Positions 10,401 to 25,400 of a stretch of DNA of 64,000 nt are shown piece after piece; position 1 is the stretch's first letter; every line of letters begins with the position of its first letter. The notes beneath the pieces were generated by a model. That model was not told the DNA's origin. It searched no databases and saw only the letters and a list, made by a program, of their open reading frames with translations. This DNA comes from Sinotaia quadrata (lineage: Eukaryota > Mollusca > Gastropoda > Architaenioglossa > Viviparidae). The stretch spans positions 25,244,701-25,308,700 of the forward strand of contig CM054178.1 in the NCBI GenBank assembly GCA_028829895.1, read 5' to 3'. Position numbers and translations under genes: made by a program.

Positions 10401-13400
10401 ATTAGTAGTATATGTATATAGTTAAAGGCAAAGATTTTAAATAGTACATACTTGTCACTCTCTGCAATGTATTAAAACAGAAAAATAAATCATAGTTATA
10501 GCACTCATATTTTTTGCTACCATCCAATAAAATAGTTCCATGAATCAAAAGAGTGCTTATTAAAATATGTTTTGAAAATGATCTACCCTGCCCCTTGGCA
10601 ATACAGTATTTAATTAAACTGAACTAGTCATGGTCACATTATCAAATTTATGTCTGAGGGTATAACTGTTTGCTCATGTGTGCATATGAATTTCATTTAG
10701 TGATCACAAGGACATTTTTATGATGCAAACATGCACAATGTGCTATCTGATACAGATTTCATATTTACTTGTGTTACTTTGTACAATCTTCAAAAAGAAA
10801 ACCTTTACCTCGCAGATGTACGGTGCCAGCAGGCAGCATAGATGGCTGGAATAATTCAATATTACCGTACTCATTCTTAGGAACCTTACCCTGTATATGT
10901 AAAAAAAAAAAAAAAAGTAGCTGTGAAATGAAAAAATAAATTACATTTGAAGTAGGATATTTACAACATAATTTATTTGCAATTATTTTTTAAACTGTTT
11001 ATCACTATTATTGAATAACATGGATTGCCATCAAAAGTTTCATAATAAATAAAAAATTAAATTAATTGCAAAGATGACATAATTTGTCTGTGATTATATG
11101 CCCCTGTGTAGAAACCCCCCACCAATGTAATGTGTATCTTACTTAAAAATAAAGTTGCATCAACATTTATTTGCATCTCGTTTAATGTAATTTCTGCTAC
11201 AAATTCTTTACATAATGAAAAGTGTCCACTTATATAAAGCAATCAATTGAACTGTGACCTGACAAATGTGCGAAAGACAATTGCACGCCCCGACAAATGC
11301 ATGATAGGATTAGGGTTAGGGTTAGTTTTAGGGGTAGGGAGAAGAGATTTCATCATTGCGTTTTTGTCAGGGTGCGCATTTGTTGGTGAACCTATTTGAA
11401 CAATGATAATTAATAAATGACGAATAATACTTGAAATATGTTACTGAGCCTTTCAAACTGTTTTATTCAGTAGAGTCTAGATTAAGACTGCACTGCTGCC
11501 AACATCAGCAGTACAGATGGACAGTTTTTTTTAAACTTGACAACCACTTTAAAAATAAACAGAACAAATCCAGAGTAACAAAACTATCACTGATGCATGT
11601 CATTTCATCACAATAAAATAACTGAAATCAAATGTCTTCTATTATTACTATTTAAACTGGTAAGACGAGATATATTAAAAAGGAGTGAAGTCCTACTTAA
11701 CCAATTTGAAGCACTTAAAATTAATTACATGTGGTCTATTTACAGATCTAGATAAGCTGCCATAATGAAGATGTGGTGTTTAAAGGAGAGAGAGAGATCT
11801 CAGATCTAGATAAGCTGCCATACATATAATGAAGATGTGGTGTTTTAAGGGAGAGATATCTCAGATCTAGATAAGCTGCCATATACATAATGAGGATAAA
11901 CTGCTATACATATAATGAAGATGTTGTGTGTTGTATATTTAAGGGAGAGAGATCTGTCAAAAATGTATACCCAGATTTCTAAGTGAATAGCTAACTATTC
12001 AAAAACTTTGGCAGAGGTAAAGATTAAGATACTTTTTTTTTAAAGGAGTAATAAGCATGACTTCAGTTGTATAATCATTTGTCTGCAATCTATTAATCAT
12101 CATACAAGACTGAGCATGATAATGATAGTTTTTTGATTGTAAAAAGGTACAAAATTAAAATTTTTGGCCAAGGTGAAATAGTAAAATACTGCTCTTATAT
12201 TCACAGCATGGCAAAAGAGCAAAGTAAAGCCCTTACATTTCATAGCATGGTGAAAGGGTAATGCCCTTACATTCACAGCATGGTGAAAAGGTAAAGTAAT
12301 GTCCTTACATTCACAGCAGGAGGTGGTATGTATTCTTCTGTCTGCCAATGTCCAAACAGTTCCAAGTCCAACTCATCTGTATCATCTCGTGGCCTTTTCT
12401 AAACAGATTAGTAAGATGCTTTCAATTCTTTAATATTACTCCTAACTTTTCAATTTCTACTTTAATTAGTTCCATAAAATAAATCAGCACCTCTGTATTC
12501 TTTAAAAAGAAAAAAGAAAAGAAGAAGAAATTGCATATAATATCCAAAAATTGTAAGGAATATGAAAGACATCGAGCAAAGTCCCACTTCTGTATCATTG
12601 TTCATTGAAAATGCATTAAGATCTGCTATCATTGTAAGATGTTTCTTAGACATATAAAACCCATATAACTTCAATGGGTTTCATTTCATAGACCTACAAA
12701 ATTTCAATGGTTTTGTTTCATAGACTTTAAAACACCCATCTAATTTCAATGGTTTTGTTTCATAGACTTCAAAAAACCCATCTAATTTCAATTTCCATTT
12801 CATACACCTACAAAACCATGATTTTAATGTTTTCTTAAGTGTTTCTTAAAAGCAAAATCTTAGGCAATGATCTTAATAACACACAGATTTGGCTATCCTG
12901 ACTTGCGACGTAGTCAGAAATTAACCATTGTTGTGAGGTCTACTATTAATTGAATACTTTTGAGTATTTTCTGCTTATTCTGCTTACTAATGAAGGGCTT
13001 ATGAATAACCCAAACTTCCAACAATTTTACATTCAGAACGTTGCAACTGATGAAAACAAAGCATTCAAACTATTTAATTCAATAATGCATCTGGTATTTT
13101 CTTCCTCTGGAATGGTGTCAACAGCAGCTACCTTTGGTTTAAGCAAATTTAATAACAGATAATAGGGTGGAGTCAAGGTTTCTCAAGCCATATGCACATG
13201 AAGGGCATATGAAGTCTTTGACGCTGATCATGATTTTCTAGTAGGGGAGATAATTCTCTCTCTATACATATGCCATGTGTACTATTTTTAGTGACAGTAA
13301 TGGTGCCAATCGGTGAGGAAATGTGCATTTTGGCAAAGTTTAGACTTTGGAAATACTTTTTGAACATAAGTAGGTTAGAAAAACTACTTTACTAATATAA

Positions 13401-16400
13401 AATTTCAACATTTTCACTTCTAAACTATAAAATCCTAAAAAAAGAACATATTTAAGTATGTAAATATGAAATAATATCAAAAATAAATATTGTTTGCTTT
13501 TTTGACTTTTCCCCATATATGCCCATGCCTTTCATGGCCTTATATACCTTAAAGGTATATAACCAGGGAAAAATTAAAGAGATGTGACGTATCAGTTTGG
13601 ATGCTGCATTTGAAACACTCACACCCAATCAACACGCCATTCACACTTCGCATACCCATCATCATGGCATTAATCACTGTCATTCGTCTGAAAACAATAT
13701 ACGAACAATACACACACAGAGCCACCTGCACCTAAACATAGCATTAAACAGGGCTACATTGTATAAAGTCTACCTACCCATCTCTTCCTTGATTTAACTT
13801 TCTTATAAGCAGATTCTCCAATCTGAAATTAATTGTTTATAAATTCATGATTTTATAACCAACAAACTAGCATTTAAGAATAATATTAATATTTAAAAAT
13901 AAAAATTTGTACAGATGAATGTTCATGATTGCATCAAGTATCTTTTTGTTACTGGTTCTCTTGAAACAGAATATTATAAATATATACATTTAATATAATC
14001 TAATATTTAATATAAGACAACTGTCAATGATTAATATCAATTCTTAAAGAGGATACTTTAAAGGATTAATATCAATATTTTATCTACAACACTAGGTAAA
14101 GGATTAATATAAATATTATAGAGGTGCTGTCGTAAATACAAATACACTCAGATTTCTTACAAAAGATGACAGACACCTTATATGTTACTTAGACACAATG
14201 AAGAGAACAAGATCATTTATAGTCCCATGAGAAGTACATTTTTAATTTCATCATTTTGCAAGATGTGTTAATTAATGGACCAGGAGAATTTCCTTGGGGC
14301 TATTAATCAACGCACTCTTGTAAAATGATGAAAAATTAAAAATGTGCTTCTCATGATTTTTTCAAGATCATTGTTAATCTCTCTGATCTCTAAGAAAGAC
14401 TTACTCTAACAGTGCGTCCCTCTTTCAACCAGTTGTCTCTGGAATGAAGCTATTAAAACAAAGTAGGAAATAAATGTTTTCAAAATTGAAATCAATAAAC
14501 AGAAGTAAAATAAGTGAGTTAATCTCAAAGAGTAATATGGCTCACATTAGAAAATAAATGTTCTCAAAATTGAAATCAAGAAACAGAAGTAAAAGAAGTG
14601 AGTTAATCTATCAAAGGCAATATGGCTCACATTAATTATGCTTAAATTATTGCACCTAAATACACATCCACTAGCAGTTAATGAAATGCATGAATAGCAT
14701 TAGATAGACAGAAAAAATTCTAAAGTAAAAGATAATGCATTCAGGATTTTTCTGACTCTTTCAGAACTTCATTTAACACCACTGTCTATTTTTATTACCT
14801 GGCTTTCAAATGAAAGTTCAGATTTAAAACTTTCTGTACTCTTGCAGAATCTTTTCTAGCACCATGTATTTTTATTATCTGGCTTTCAAGTGATAACGTT
14901 TAAGATTTTCTTGACTCCTGAACATTTTTAACATCAGTGTCTATTTCTTTAACGCCAGTGTCTATTTCTTTAACATCAGTGTCTATTTCTTTAACATCAG
15001 TGTCTATTTCTTTAACATCAGTTTCTATTTCTTTAACATCTGTCTATTTCTTTAACACCAGTGTCTATTTCTTTAACATCAGTGTCTATTTCTTTAACAT
15101 CTGTCTATTTCTTTAACATCAGTGTCTATTTCTTTAACACCAGTGTTTATTTCTTTAACATCAGTGTCTATTTCTTTAACATCAGTGTCTATTTCTTTAA
15201 CACCAGTGTCTATTTTTTTAACATCTGTCTATTTCTTTAACACCAGTGTCGATTTCTTTAACATCAGTGTCTATTTCTTTAACATCTGTCTATTTCTTTA
15301 ACACAAGTGTCTATTTCTTTAAAGGACTCAAATCAGTATGTTCAGAATTATTCTATTGAATGCTGTCTAGTCTGGTTGCTGCTTAACAGCCTCTATCTAG
15401 CTTTTTGAGGGCCTGGCAAGAAATATTTCATTTCATTTTGTGTTTTGCTTATTTGCTTTTATTTATAAATAAAATGCAACATATGCTACATTATATTTAC
15501 ATGTCATTTCTCATTAAGTTTTCCATTTATCTAAGTTATAGCAAAAATAAAAAGACAACATTTATGTCTAAACAGATAAAAAATATATCCAAATGAAACT
15601 TGTCTGAAAGAGTTAAACAAAACCCACTAAATAATAGTGCTTCTTACCACATGAACACTTTCTCTAGCGTAGACAGGTTCTTGTCGGAAAAACCCAACTG
15701 GAATGGATGTTTCTGGATAGATTGCTTCAAACTTCAAAAGGTGACGAGAAAGCGCATACCTGCACACAGAAACTTTCAATTCTGCACCTGGATTTCATCC
15801 TGCAGCACTAATGAGAAATATTTATTTCAACTTAGGGAGTGAAGGAAATGCCAGACCCAAAAGTGAATTCTAATCATAATTATTTATTTCAACTTAGGGG
15901 AATGAAGGAAATGCAAGACTCATTCCTGCAGTTCTAATGAGAACCGCTTTTTTTGCAACTTAGGACAGTAGAGAAATGAGTTTTCTTTCTGATAAAAATT
16001 CTCTTAATACTGCCTAGATGTTGTAAACACATGTAAGTGTAGTAATCTGAAATCTCTTAATGCTGCCTAGATGATAACACATGAAATTGTAGTAATCAGA
16101 ATTCTCTTTAATAATGCATAGATGTTAAGACACACATGAAACTGTAGTAATCAGAATTCTCTTTAATAATGCATAGATGTTAAGACACACATGAAACTGT
16201 AGTAATCAGAATTCTCTTTAATAATGCATAGATGTTAAGACACACATGAAACTGTAGTAATCAGAATTCTCTTTAATAATGCATAGATGTTAAGACACAC
16301 ATGAAACTGTAGTAATCAGAATTCTTCTCTAAATAATGCTTAGGTGCTAAGACATAAGAAATTGTAGTAACAAATCTATTAGGATCTCTGCAACAAAGGT

Positions 16401-19400
16401 GGATAAACTTTATTTAATAGATCTAATTTACATTATATATATAAATTTCCCAATTTTTGGAAGTGTTAGTTGCTTGTGTATGTTTTAACTGTGTACTTGC
16501 CGAGAATTGTCTTGATTAGTGAAAGATAAGAAAATATTTTTAAAATATGTCAAATAAATTAAATGATTCTTACAGTGGATGGTTTTTGAACTCTGACACA
16601 CTTGTTGGAAGGGGTCTTTGCATTAGTTGTACTGGAAAAAAAATTCAATTATAAAACCTATAGTTATTATTCCCCCAATTTTAAATGTATTTTACTTTGA
16701 AAAGAAAAACAAAATGCACATTAAATGTTAATTTAAACTGCTCTTGATAAAAATAAATGACTGTAAAATTACCAACAAATTCATCTCTTTCCAAGGTAAG
16801 ATCATTCACTGACAGATAAACTTAGCTCCAGTTGACGTATGTTTTAATGTACACTCAGATGTATTCCTTTTAATAAGTTTCAAAACAGTAGATGAGATGT
16901 TATTTAAAAAAAAAATACAAATGATGATGCCATATCCCAAGGGTAAAAGAGTTAATTCTAGTATTGATTTGAAACTGATTAATGCCATTTCCTAAGGACG
17001 AAGAGCTAATTCTAGTGCTGATTTCAAAATGATGAAATATTCTATAGAAAGAGTTTATTCTAGTATTAATTTCAAACTAATAAAGTAAAGTTTACATACC
17101 ACTTAGCTGTTTTAAGCTAAATTGTAGAAACAAAGAGTAAAATGTCAAAAGTTCTGAAATAATCTTTCAAAAATGTGGCCTCACATACTATAATGAAGAA
17201 GGGTCCCTATCCTTAAGCACTTGGTAAATTTGTATGTAACTGTAAGCCCAAGCTAGTAAACAAGTTTAGATCTATTGTCTCATTTTTATCGAAACAACCA
17301 TTTATTTACTTTCTCAATATCTAGAGCAGAGGTGGGCAAAATTTTAAGAGCACGGGCTGGATAAAACTGTTGGAACAGTTCGTGGACCAGATAGATGACC
17401 AAAGTCCAGAATATATGACAACATAAGTAATTTTAAAAGGTGTATTTTATGTAAAAAAAAATAACTCAGTTTCAACGAAAAGTTAATGAGACGGATGGTG
17501 TTGCTTACAATAAATCAGTGATTCAATGACAGGCTTAATTGATGTGATAGACAAACGGCAATGTTAACTGTGATAGCCTGGCGGGCCAGACAAAATACAT
17601 TCTTGGGCTAGATTTGGCCCGTGGGCTGGAGTTTGCCTGCCCCTGATCTAGAGTCTTCATTTTTTTTAAATTAGAAAATTCAAACCACAATAATCAAATT
17701 TTATAAAAATTCAATGAAAATAAAGTAAAATGCATAATCTATCATTTCAGATTGATTGCATTCATAATACATGCATTATCTAGGGTTAATTTCCATGTCA
17801 AGATGACAACTAATAGTCAACCTCTGATTTCTTCATTTTCAAGATTATCGAGCTTTATATTCTGAGATGCATATGCCTCTAGGGTATCATTCCACCAAGA
17901 TGTATCAACTCTTTGCTTGCGAGTATGTGACATCCAATTGACAGCATATTTGGGTGTGACATCCTTAATGCAACCATCTATTCAAAAATGTGAATAAAAG
18001 CCAGAAAAATCTAAATAAGCGATATATTACTGTGATTATCATCATATCAAAATAAAATGCAACAAAACTTGTCAACTCTACTTTACTGACCGATTTATAT
18101 TATGTAAAATTATTTAAATTCTTCTTATGCTATTCAAGTTCTGTAACATACATTATTGAAAAATATATTTAAGTACTAAGAAAGTATTATAGCAAAAGTC
18201 AATATAATAATTAAATGTGCAAAATAAAATAAATAGCATGGCTATAAAAAAAAAATTAAAAGAAATCATCATGAGACTTTATTGCATAAGCATATAGTTT
18301 CCATATTCATTAGTTACAGTACACTATGAATACTTTTAAAAAATATTTTCAGTATCTTTCATATAGTCTGAGAAGTAAAACTGAAAGATATAAAAAACAT
18401 AGGTATTTACTTCATTCCACACTAAAATCTATAATATATAGTTCTTAAATTATTATTATCTTTTCTATAAGAATAGAGATTTTTTTAAAAACTTAATTTC
18501 CACACTAAAATCTTAATATAATGTGCCTAATTATTGTTATCTTTTCTATAAGAATATAGTTTTCTTAAAAACTTAATTTCCACACTAAAATCTTAATATA
18601 ATATGCTTAATTATTATTAACTTTTCTAAAAGAATATAGTTTTTTAAACTTAATTTCCACACTAAAATCTATAATATATAGTTCTTAAATTAATATTATC
18701 TTTTCCAAAAGAATATAGTTTTTAAAACTTAATTTCCACACTAAAATCTTAATTAAGCACATTATCTTTTCTATAAGTATTTAATTTACTTAATTTCCAC
18801 TCTAAAATCTATAATATACTGTTCTTATAATTATTATCTTTTCTATGGTGCTTAAAATAAATATCCAATGTGAATTTTCTGTAGGTAAGTAGGTATGTTT
18901 GTGTTCTATATGAGTATTTTATGACCTTATGGAGATCATTTTCAGCCAAAGCTGATTTTGTGTGTAAGTTCAATTCAGTCTTCATTCTTTCTCAAAGTTA
19001 TATCAGATACTGTAAGAACTACAGAACAATGAATATAATCACTTAATATTAGAACTGCATCAAAAGTACATAAGGCACTGCATACCTAATTCTCAGATTA
19101 AAGAACAAGGCCATTTTCTAAAAATGAACAAAATAATTTGTTAAAAGGAACAAGGTCACATGCTAAATGTTATCAAATTCTACAACTGATATACATAATG
19201 TACTACAAACTGTAAGATCACATATAAATGGACAAAATCAATTTTAAATATTATCAAAGCTGTAATATGCACATCATACTGCAAAAATTACACATTAACC
19301 ACATGAATAAACTATTTTTTAAAAAATCATTTAAAAACTGAATCTGTTACTTAAAATATCTCAAACTGTAAATTCAAAAATTAGAAGTTTAACACTTACT

Positions 19401-22400
19401 ATTGTCAAAACTAAGCACATAGAGTAAAGGTTGAGAAGCTGCAGCAGCAATTTCATATGGTTTTCCTAACAAACATTTTGTATAGTCCACACCTGAAACA
19501 TGTAAATTGGGAAAAAAAAAGTATTTAGTAAAATAAGCTTACCTTATTAGTGCAAATCCACTGCATGAACAAACTAAATTTAGCATGCCAAACCCACTGC
19601 ATGAACAAACTAAACTTAGCATGACACAACACAGTGAATGAACAAACTAAACTTAGCATGACACAACACAGTGAATGAACAAACTAAACTTAGCATGACA
19701 CAACACAGTGAATGAACAAACTAAACTTAGCATGACAAACACATTAGTTACATAGTGCCGATGCATAGCATGTTTACTTATTTCACAGCCTGTTAAATAA
19801 CATAATCACTTTACTAAAATATGTTGCCATTCAAGAGTAGTCATTTGCACCACTGAGTCTAAAGCTTACTATCATGTGTTTTTATTCAACATTTACTTGA
19901 AATTGTAAAAGAACAGACGTGCTGATAACTATAAATGAATGTGTTTGTGTTCAACATTTACTTGAAATTATAAAAGAACAGACGTGCTGATAATAAAAAA
20001 ATCTGTTCAGTAAAACTTAGTTAAAAGGCTACAGTTTTAAAGTGTTTGTCATGTTTAATTTGTTCATGTAATGTATTTGTCAGGTTAAGTTTAATTTGTT
20101 CATGCAATGTGTTTTATCATGTTAAGTTTAATTTGTTCATGCAATGTGTTTATCAAGTTAAGTTTAATCTGTTTAGGTGTTTGTCATTGTCACAACCCCC
20201 TTCTCAATCGCTGGTGAGAGAGAAGGTGGAAGATGACATCTGTTAGCAACAACTTCGGACAATACAGAGACACCAATGATGTTTGACTGGCTAATCAACG
20301 TTATTCTGTATGCAAGGGAACATTTTTGCTGACGTGTTTGCTTGTGAGAATGTGAGTGGAAATGCTGGTGAATATTATGTGGACAATACTACACAGACAA
20401 ACGCAAAATGACAGAACAAAACAAAATTCCACTTTAACCCTTTCAAAACAATAGTAAATTAGTTTTGAAAAAGATATGATTTAGGTTTATTAACCTGTGG
20501 GCGTTTCTGTTTCATGCAATGGTTAGATCAAACACATAAGTCTTTCAAAAGAACATACTCCTGGAAAGTGGGGAAAATGAAATATATCAAAAGAAGATAA
20601 ATATTAATTTCACTTATCAGCGGTACTCCTGCAATGACATCAATTAATGACAACAATAAATTATCAGATTCATGATTGAGCTAACCAATAAAAAGTTCAA
20701 ATATTTCAAATGTTCAAAATGCATATAAATATAAATATATAAAGATTCTTTTAAGTCAAGTTCAAGGTATTTTTAATAACCTAAAATAAATAATTTTCTC
20801 ACACACAGTAGTGAATAGATTGCATTTATACAATAAATACATCTCTACTTTTCACAAGATATACTTTACAAGATAGGCTTTGAGATTGTCAGACTTGAGC
20901 GCTAATGAAACACAGGTAAACTCTTTTCTAATTAGTGTCCTTTATAAAATAAATACCAATGACAAACAAAAATACTGGCTGTGTTTACGAGCGATTGTGA
21001 TCTTTACAAGTCAAAATTTATAAGAAATGAATATTGGGAGAGTGTTACCTCCCCTTGACTGAGGCAACTGATGTAAACAATGAATTAAAAAACATTAGTT
21101 TTGGCACTAGGCCCCTTTCTCGTGACAGTCATGTTTAATTTGTTCAAGTAATGTGTTTGTCATGCTAAGTTTAATTGTTCCATGCAGTGTGTTTGTCATG
21201 CTAAGTTTAATTGTTCCATGCAGTGTGTTTGTCAAGGTATACGTTCATGCAGTGTCCTGTTTTAGTTAAGAGTAATATTAGTTCATTAAGAGTAATAATT
21301 CAGTTTTGTTTCAGTTCATTAAGAGTAATAATTCAGTTTTGTCGTAGTTATAAAGAGTATTAATTCAGTTTTGTCTTAGTTCATTAAGAGTAATAATTCA
21401 GTTTTGTCTTAGTTCATTAAGAGTAATAATTCTGTTAAAGTGTGCTAAGTATATGTATAGAATATGAGAGAAGAAGTGTGATACTTGAGGAATGAGTAAA
21501 TGAATTCTTTTAAAATGAACCTTGCTTTGTTTCTGTTCTTTTTTCTGGTAAAAGAATGTTGATCTGATTGATTACTCAGCAAAGTAAAACCTAGACAATT
21601 TAAAAAAAAAATTAAAAAATTTGTACAATATGCACACACATTCAACAGTCTTACAATACAGGAACAGAAAATACAGATTTATTCACTCACATATCCACTT
21701 TTGGTTACTTTCAAGGAGAACCTCTAACCAACAGTCTTGACCTGTGAGAAGTAAATATAAAGTATAACAGACCAGATTGCTAAAGTATATTGAATAATGG
21801 ATCAGTTTGCTAAAGAATAAAGTGAAACAGGCCAACTTGCTGCATTCATTGTACAGGTTATCTTGTTAAATCATATATATAGTTTAATGGGCTAGTTTAC
21901 TAAGTATAAAATGCATTACAATGGAACAGTTTGCTAGAGCATACAGTGTAACAGATCATCTTGCTAAAATATACAACACAATGGGCCAGCTTGCCAAAAT
22001 ATACAGTGTAATGGGCCAGTGTACTCTTGTATACAGCTTAACATTCAGCTTATTTAAACATGTGTAGAAGGTGAGCTTGCATAAAATGCAATGACCAGTT
22101 TACTAAAGCATGCAGCATTATGGCTAGCTTATAAAAGCATACAGCAGAATGACCAACTTATAGAAGCATATATGCAACAAGTACAATGGAAAAAGTACAC
22201 AGTGCAATGGGCCAGACCGATGAAGATGTTAAAATATAACAGAACAAAACAGAATTGTCAAAGGGGGTCTTATTTATAACATTATAGACTAGAATTTGAA
22301 TGCAATTTTATAAAAAAAGTAATTAAATTAAAACTATAAAAATTCATATATTAATATTTTAAGAAGAAATAACTCTTTAAAAGATCAATTTAAAAGTAAA

Positions 22401-25400
22401 TCACGAAAAATTCCTTACCTGCTTTTGTGTTGCGCCAACTTTCATTCAGACTGGTATCTGAAGATGATGATGAGAGAATCTTTTTATTCTTTGGCTTGGG
22501 CTTCTTATATTTTCTAAGAGGGCGGCAAACACTGACAGACTGCTCAAATTCATCCTCCGAGCTTGAAGAGAGTCAAAATATCTTACAACATGCTGGAAAA
22601 TGCAAAACTATTGAAACCTCATATGAAAGTAAATTAATAATAAAGAAAATACAAAACTGCATTATTTGAAGCTAAAGGGTGTGTATAATGAAAAAAATGG
22701 ACTTTACATAATGGAAAGCAGATTTTTGTTTGTCAGTTTTTATGTAGGATGTTTAGCCTCATGAAGGGGCACCAATGCACCTTGTTAAAGCTTAATTATG
22801 TTACTCTTCTAATAAAAAAGATGCATTATTTTTTGTAGATAGTCTTATCTTAATATTCATTTGAGGCAAGCCAGTCCAAATATTATGTTCACTATGTCAA
22901 ATTATACTGAATGTATACAAGTAAAGTTAGGTGTCAGTTCAAATCACTGGCAGGTCACTAGTACACAACTATGAGCTATGTAAACATCATCATACAATTC
23001 AACATAGCTATTATAACTCCCACCCACCATCCTTTTTTCATTTATAAAATCAAAGAATTCTTCATGCAAATTTCAGAACTGTATTTGGTTCAATATCCCA
23101 CCCCAGCATCCTGTTTTATTATAAAATCAAAGAATTGTTCATGCAAATTTCAGAACTGTTTTTGTTTCAATATTTGTTCAGACAAATGAATAAGGAATAT
23201 AACTCTCCAATGTTTTCAAGTGAATTTTAATGATAAAAGATTTTAAAGTGACAATTTTAAAGAATATGAGCAGAATACATGAATTATGGACATGACATTT
23301 TTAACTCTTCTACTTCTAACTGGATTGTTTATTAGTTGATAATGGAAATTTCAATAACTTTATTTATTTATGTACAAGTACCTGCATAGTTTAGTAAAGG
23401 TGATCTGCATAACTTTATTTATGTACAAGTATCTGCATAGTTCAGTAAAAGATATGCATAATTGTTTATTTCTATTGTACTATGCACAGTTTACTAGAGA
23501 AGATATGTCTAACTTTTATTTATTTATTTATGTACAAGTATATGCAGAGTTCAATAAAGATTTGCATAACTTTTATTGGTTAATCACAATTAATCACACA
23601 ACTAACTGAACCAATAAAACAATTTATATCTATATGAAGAAAGGTAGGCCTTATGAGAAATATAAATAAAATTGCAACAAAAGCAACAAACCCCCATGAA
23701 AAAACCCAACCAACCAAATAAAAAACTAACAAACCCAAGGCAGAAAAAAAATTGTTAATGTAATTTATGATATGTTATGACTAGAAATGAAAGTAGTTTT
23801 CACAGGACATTTACAATGTCTAACCCTTCCCATATCCATAAAAGTACAAAGTTTATTATCTTACTTTTCATTTTTATCTTGCTCTTGACTACACTTATGA
23901 GGCAGCAGCCTTTTACCCTTGTTGCGTTCATTTTTAACCAAACTGTCATCCGAGAAATTGCTGCCTTCATCGCTACAACTAGTCAACCTTAGCTCGCCTT
24001 CTAAATCATCGTCAGGAAATAATGAAGTCTTTAAAGCACGTTTTCTCCTGGATGAACGACGTTTTGCAGGCAAATGGTCATCATCATCATCATCCTTCAC
24101 ATCATCACCACCACTAGAAGAAAAGACTGGATCAGAGAGCTTGGGCTTCTTTGATTGTTGGTTTTTCTTTGCTATGATTACATTCTTCTTTGTTGGTTCT
24201 GTTGACTGCTTTGAAGACTGAACCAGTTTTGTTTTCTTTCTGACTAGCTTGGGTGCTTTCTGTTTCGAAGATGTAACTGCTGTAGTGGATGCCTTCTTGG
24301 TACTTTTAGTGTTTGCGTCTTTTGTAAATAAATCATCCTCAACCCCATGTTCACTTATTTTGTTGGATTTTTTAGGCACTGACTGCAATTAAAATGAAAT
24401 GTTTAATACATTAATTGGTATTCATATTTTCCTTGACATGATTTTATATTTATCTGACCTAATTCATATCTAAGAAGTAGTAATGATTTTGTATTTATCT
24501 GACCTAATTCTCATCTAAGAAGTAGTAATTTTCTATGTGAAATAAGTCAGGGCCATTCATCACTAGACAATCCCTCTAGCCCTGTGAACTACCTTAGAGT
24601 AGATATATACAAAATATTCTGATCCAACTCAGAACTGTGTCTAAATTTACTGACACAATTATCATCTTAATGCATAAGAGCAGATGTGCCAGAGGAGCAA
24701 AATCTCAAGGACACATGTAGAGTAGCTACACTAAGTATTGTAAGTCATACTTAAAGTATCCAGTACTTTGGGGTATACAGTAACAATAGTTTGTATACAT
24801 GTTGTAAGTCATAGTGAATGGCAACTTAAAATGTCCAGTAGTTTGGGGTATACAACAACAATAAGTTGTATACATATTAAGTCATAATGAAAGTCAACTT
24901 AAAGTTTCCAATACTTTGGGTATACAACAGTAGTTTGCTAACTTGGGATTTCAAAGTAGTTGTTTTAACTAGTTTTAGCATAGCAACCCAAATCACCCAG
25001 ACTTTCATTTCATTAGATTTATTAAACATTTGTTTTCATTGATTATGAGTCAGAACATCTTATCATTTTTGTCTTTAGCTAATTTTAATTTATTTGAATT
25101 ACCTGTATTAATTCATAACTCCTTTCCTTGTAATAAATCCTTTTTTGTAGTACTACCCATTAAATTAATAAATACTTTATTTGTAATATGCACTTCCTAT
25201 TAAATTAATTAATAAATACCTATTTATAGTATCCACATACAACAAAAAAAATGTGTTCATTCTTTTAAGAACAACTTCTTAGGCAATTACATGAATGTTG
25301 ATTTGTCAAATCCTTACCTCAGTTTTTTTGCTTTTAGTGAGGCAGAACAGCACTTTTTATTAGTTTTAACAGCATGTATACAAATATTGTTACTGTAAAC

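Noticed and set aside
23919..24221. 100-residue + strand ORF
   Set aside because: Antisense shadow of XPC exon 7.
25320..25370. Possible small XPC exon with donor CTGAG|GTAAGG
   Set aside because: No good acceptor, and the candidate lengths (13 or 35 bases) would break the frame between exons 6 and 7, which already join in phase.
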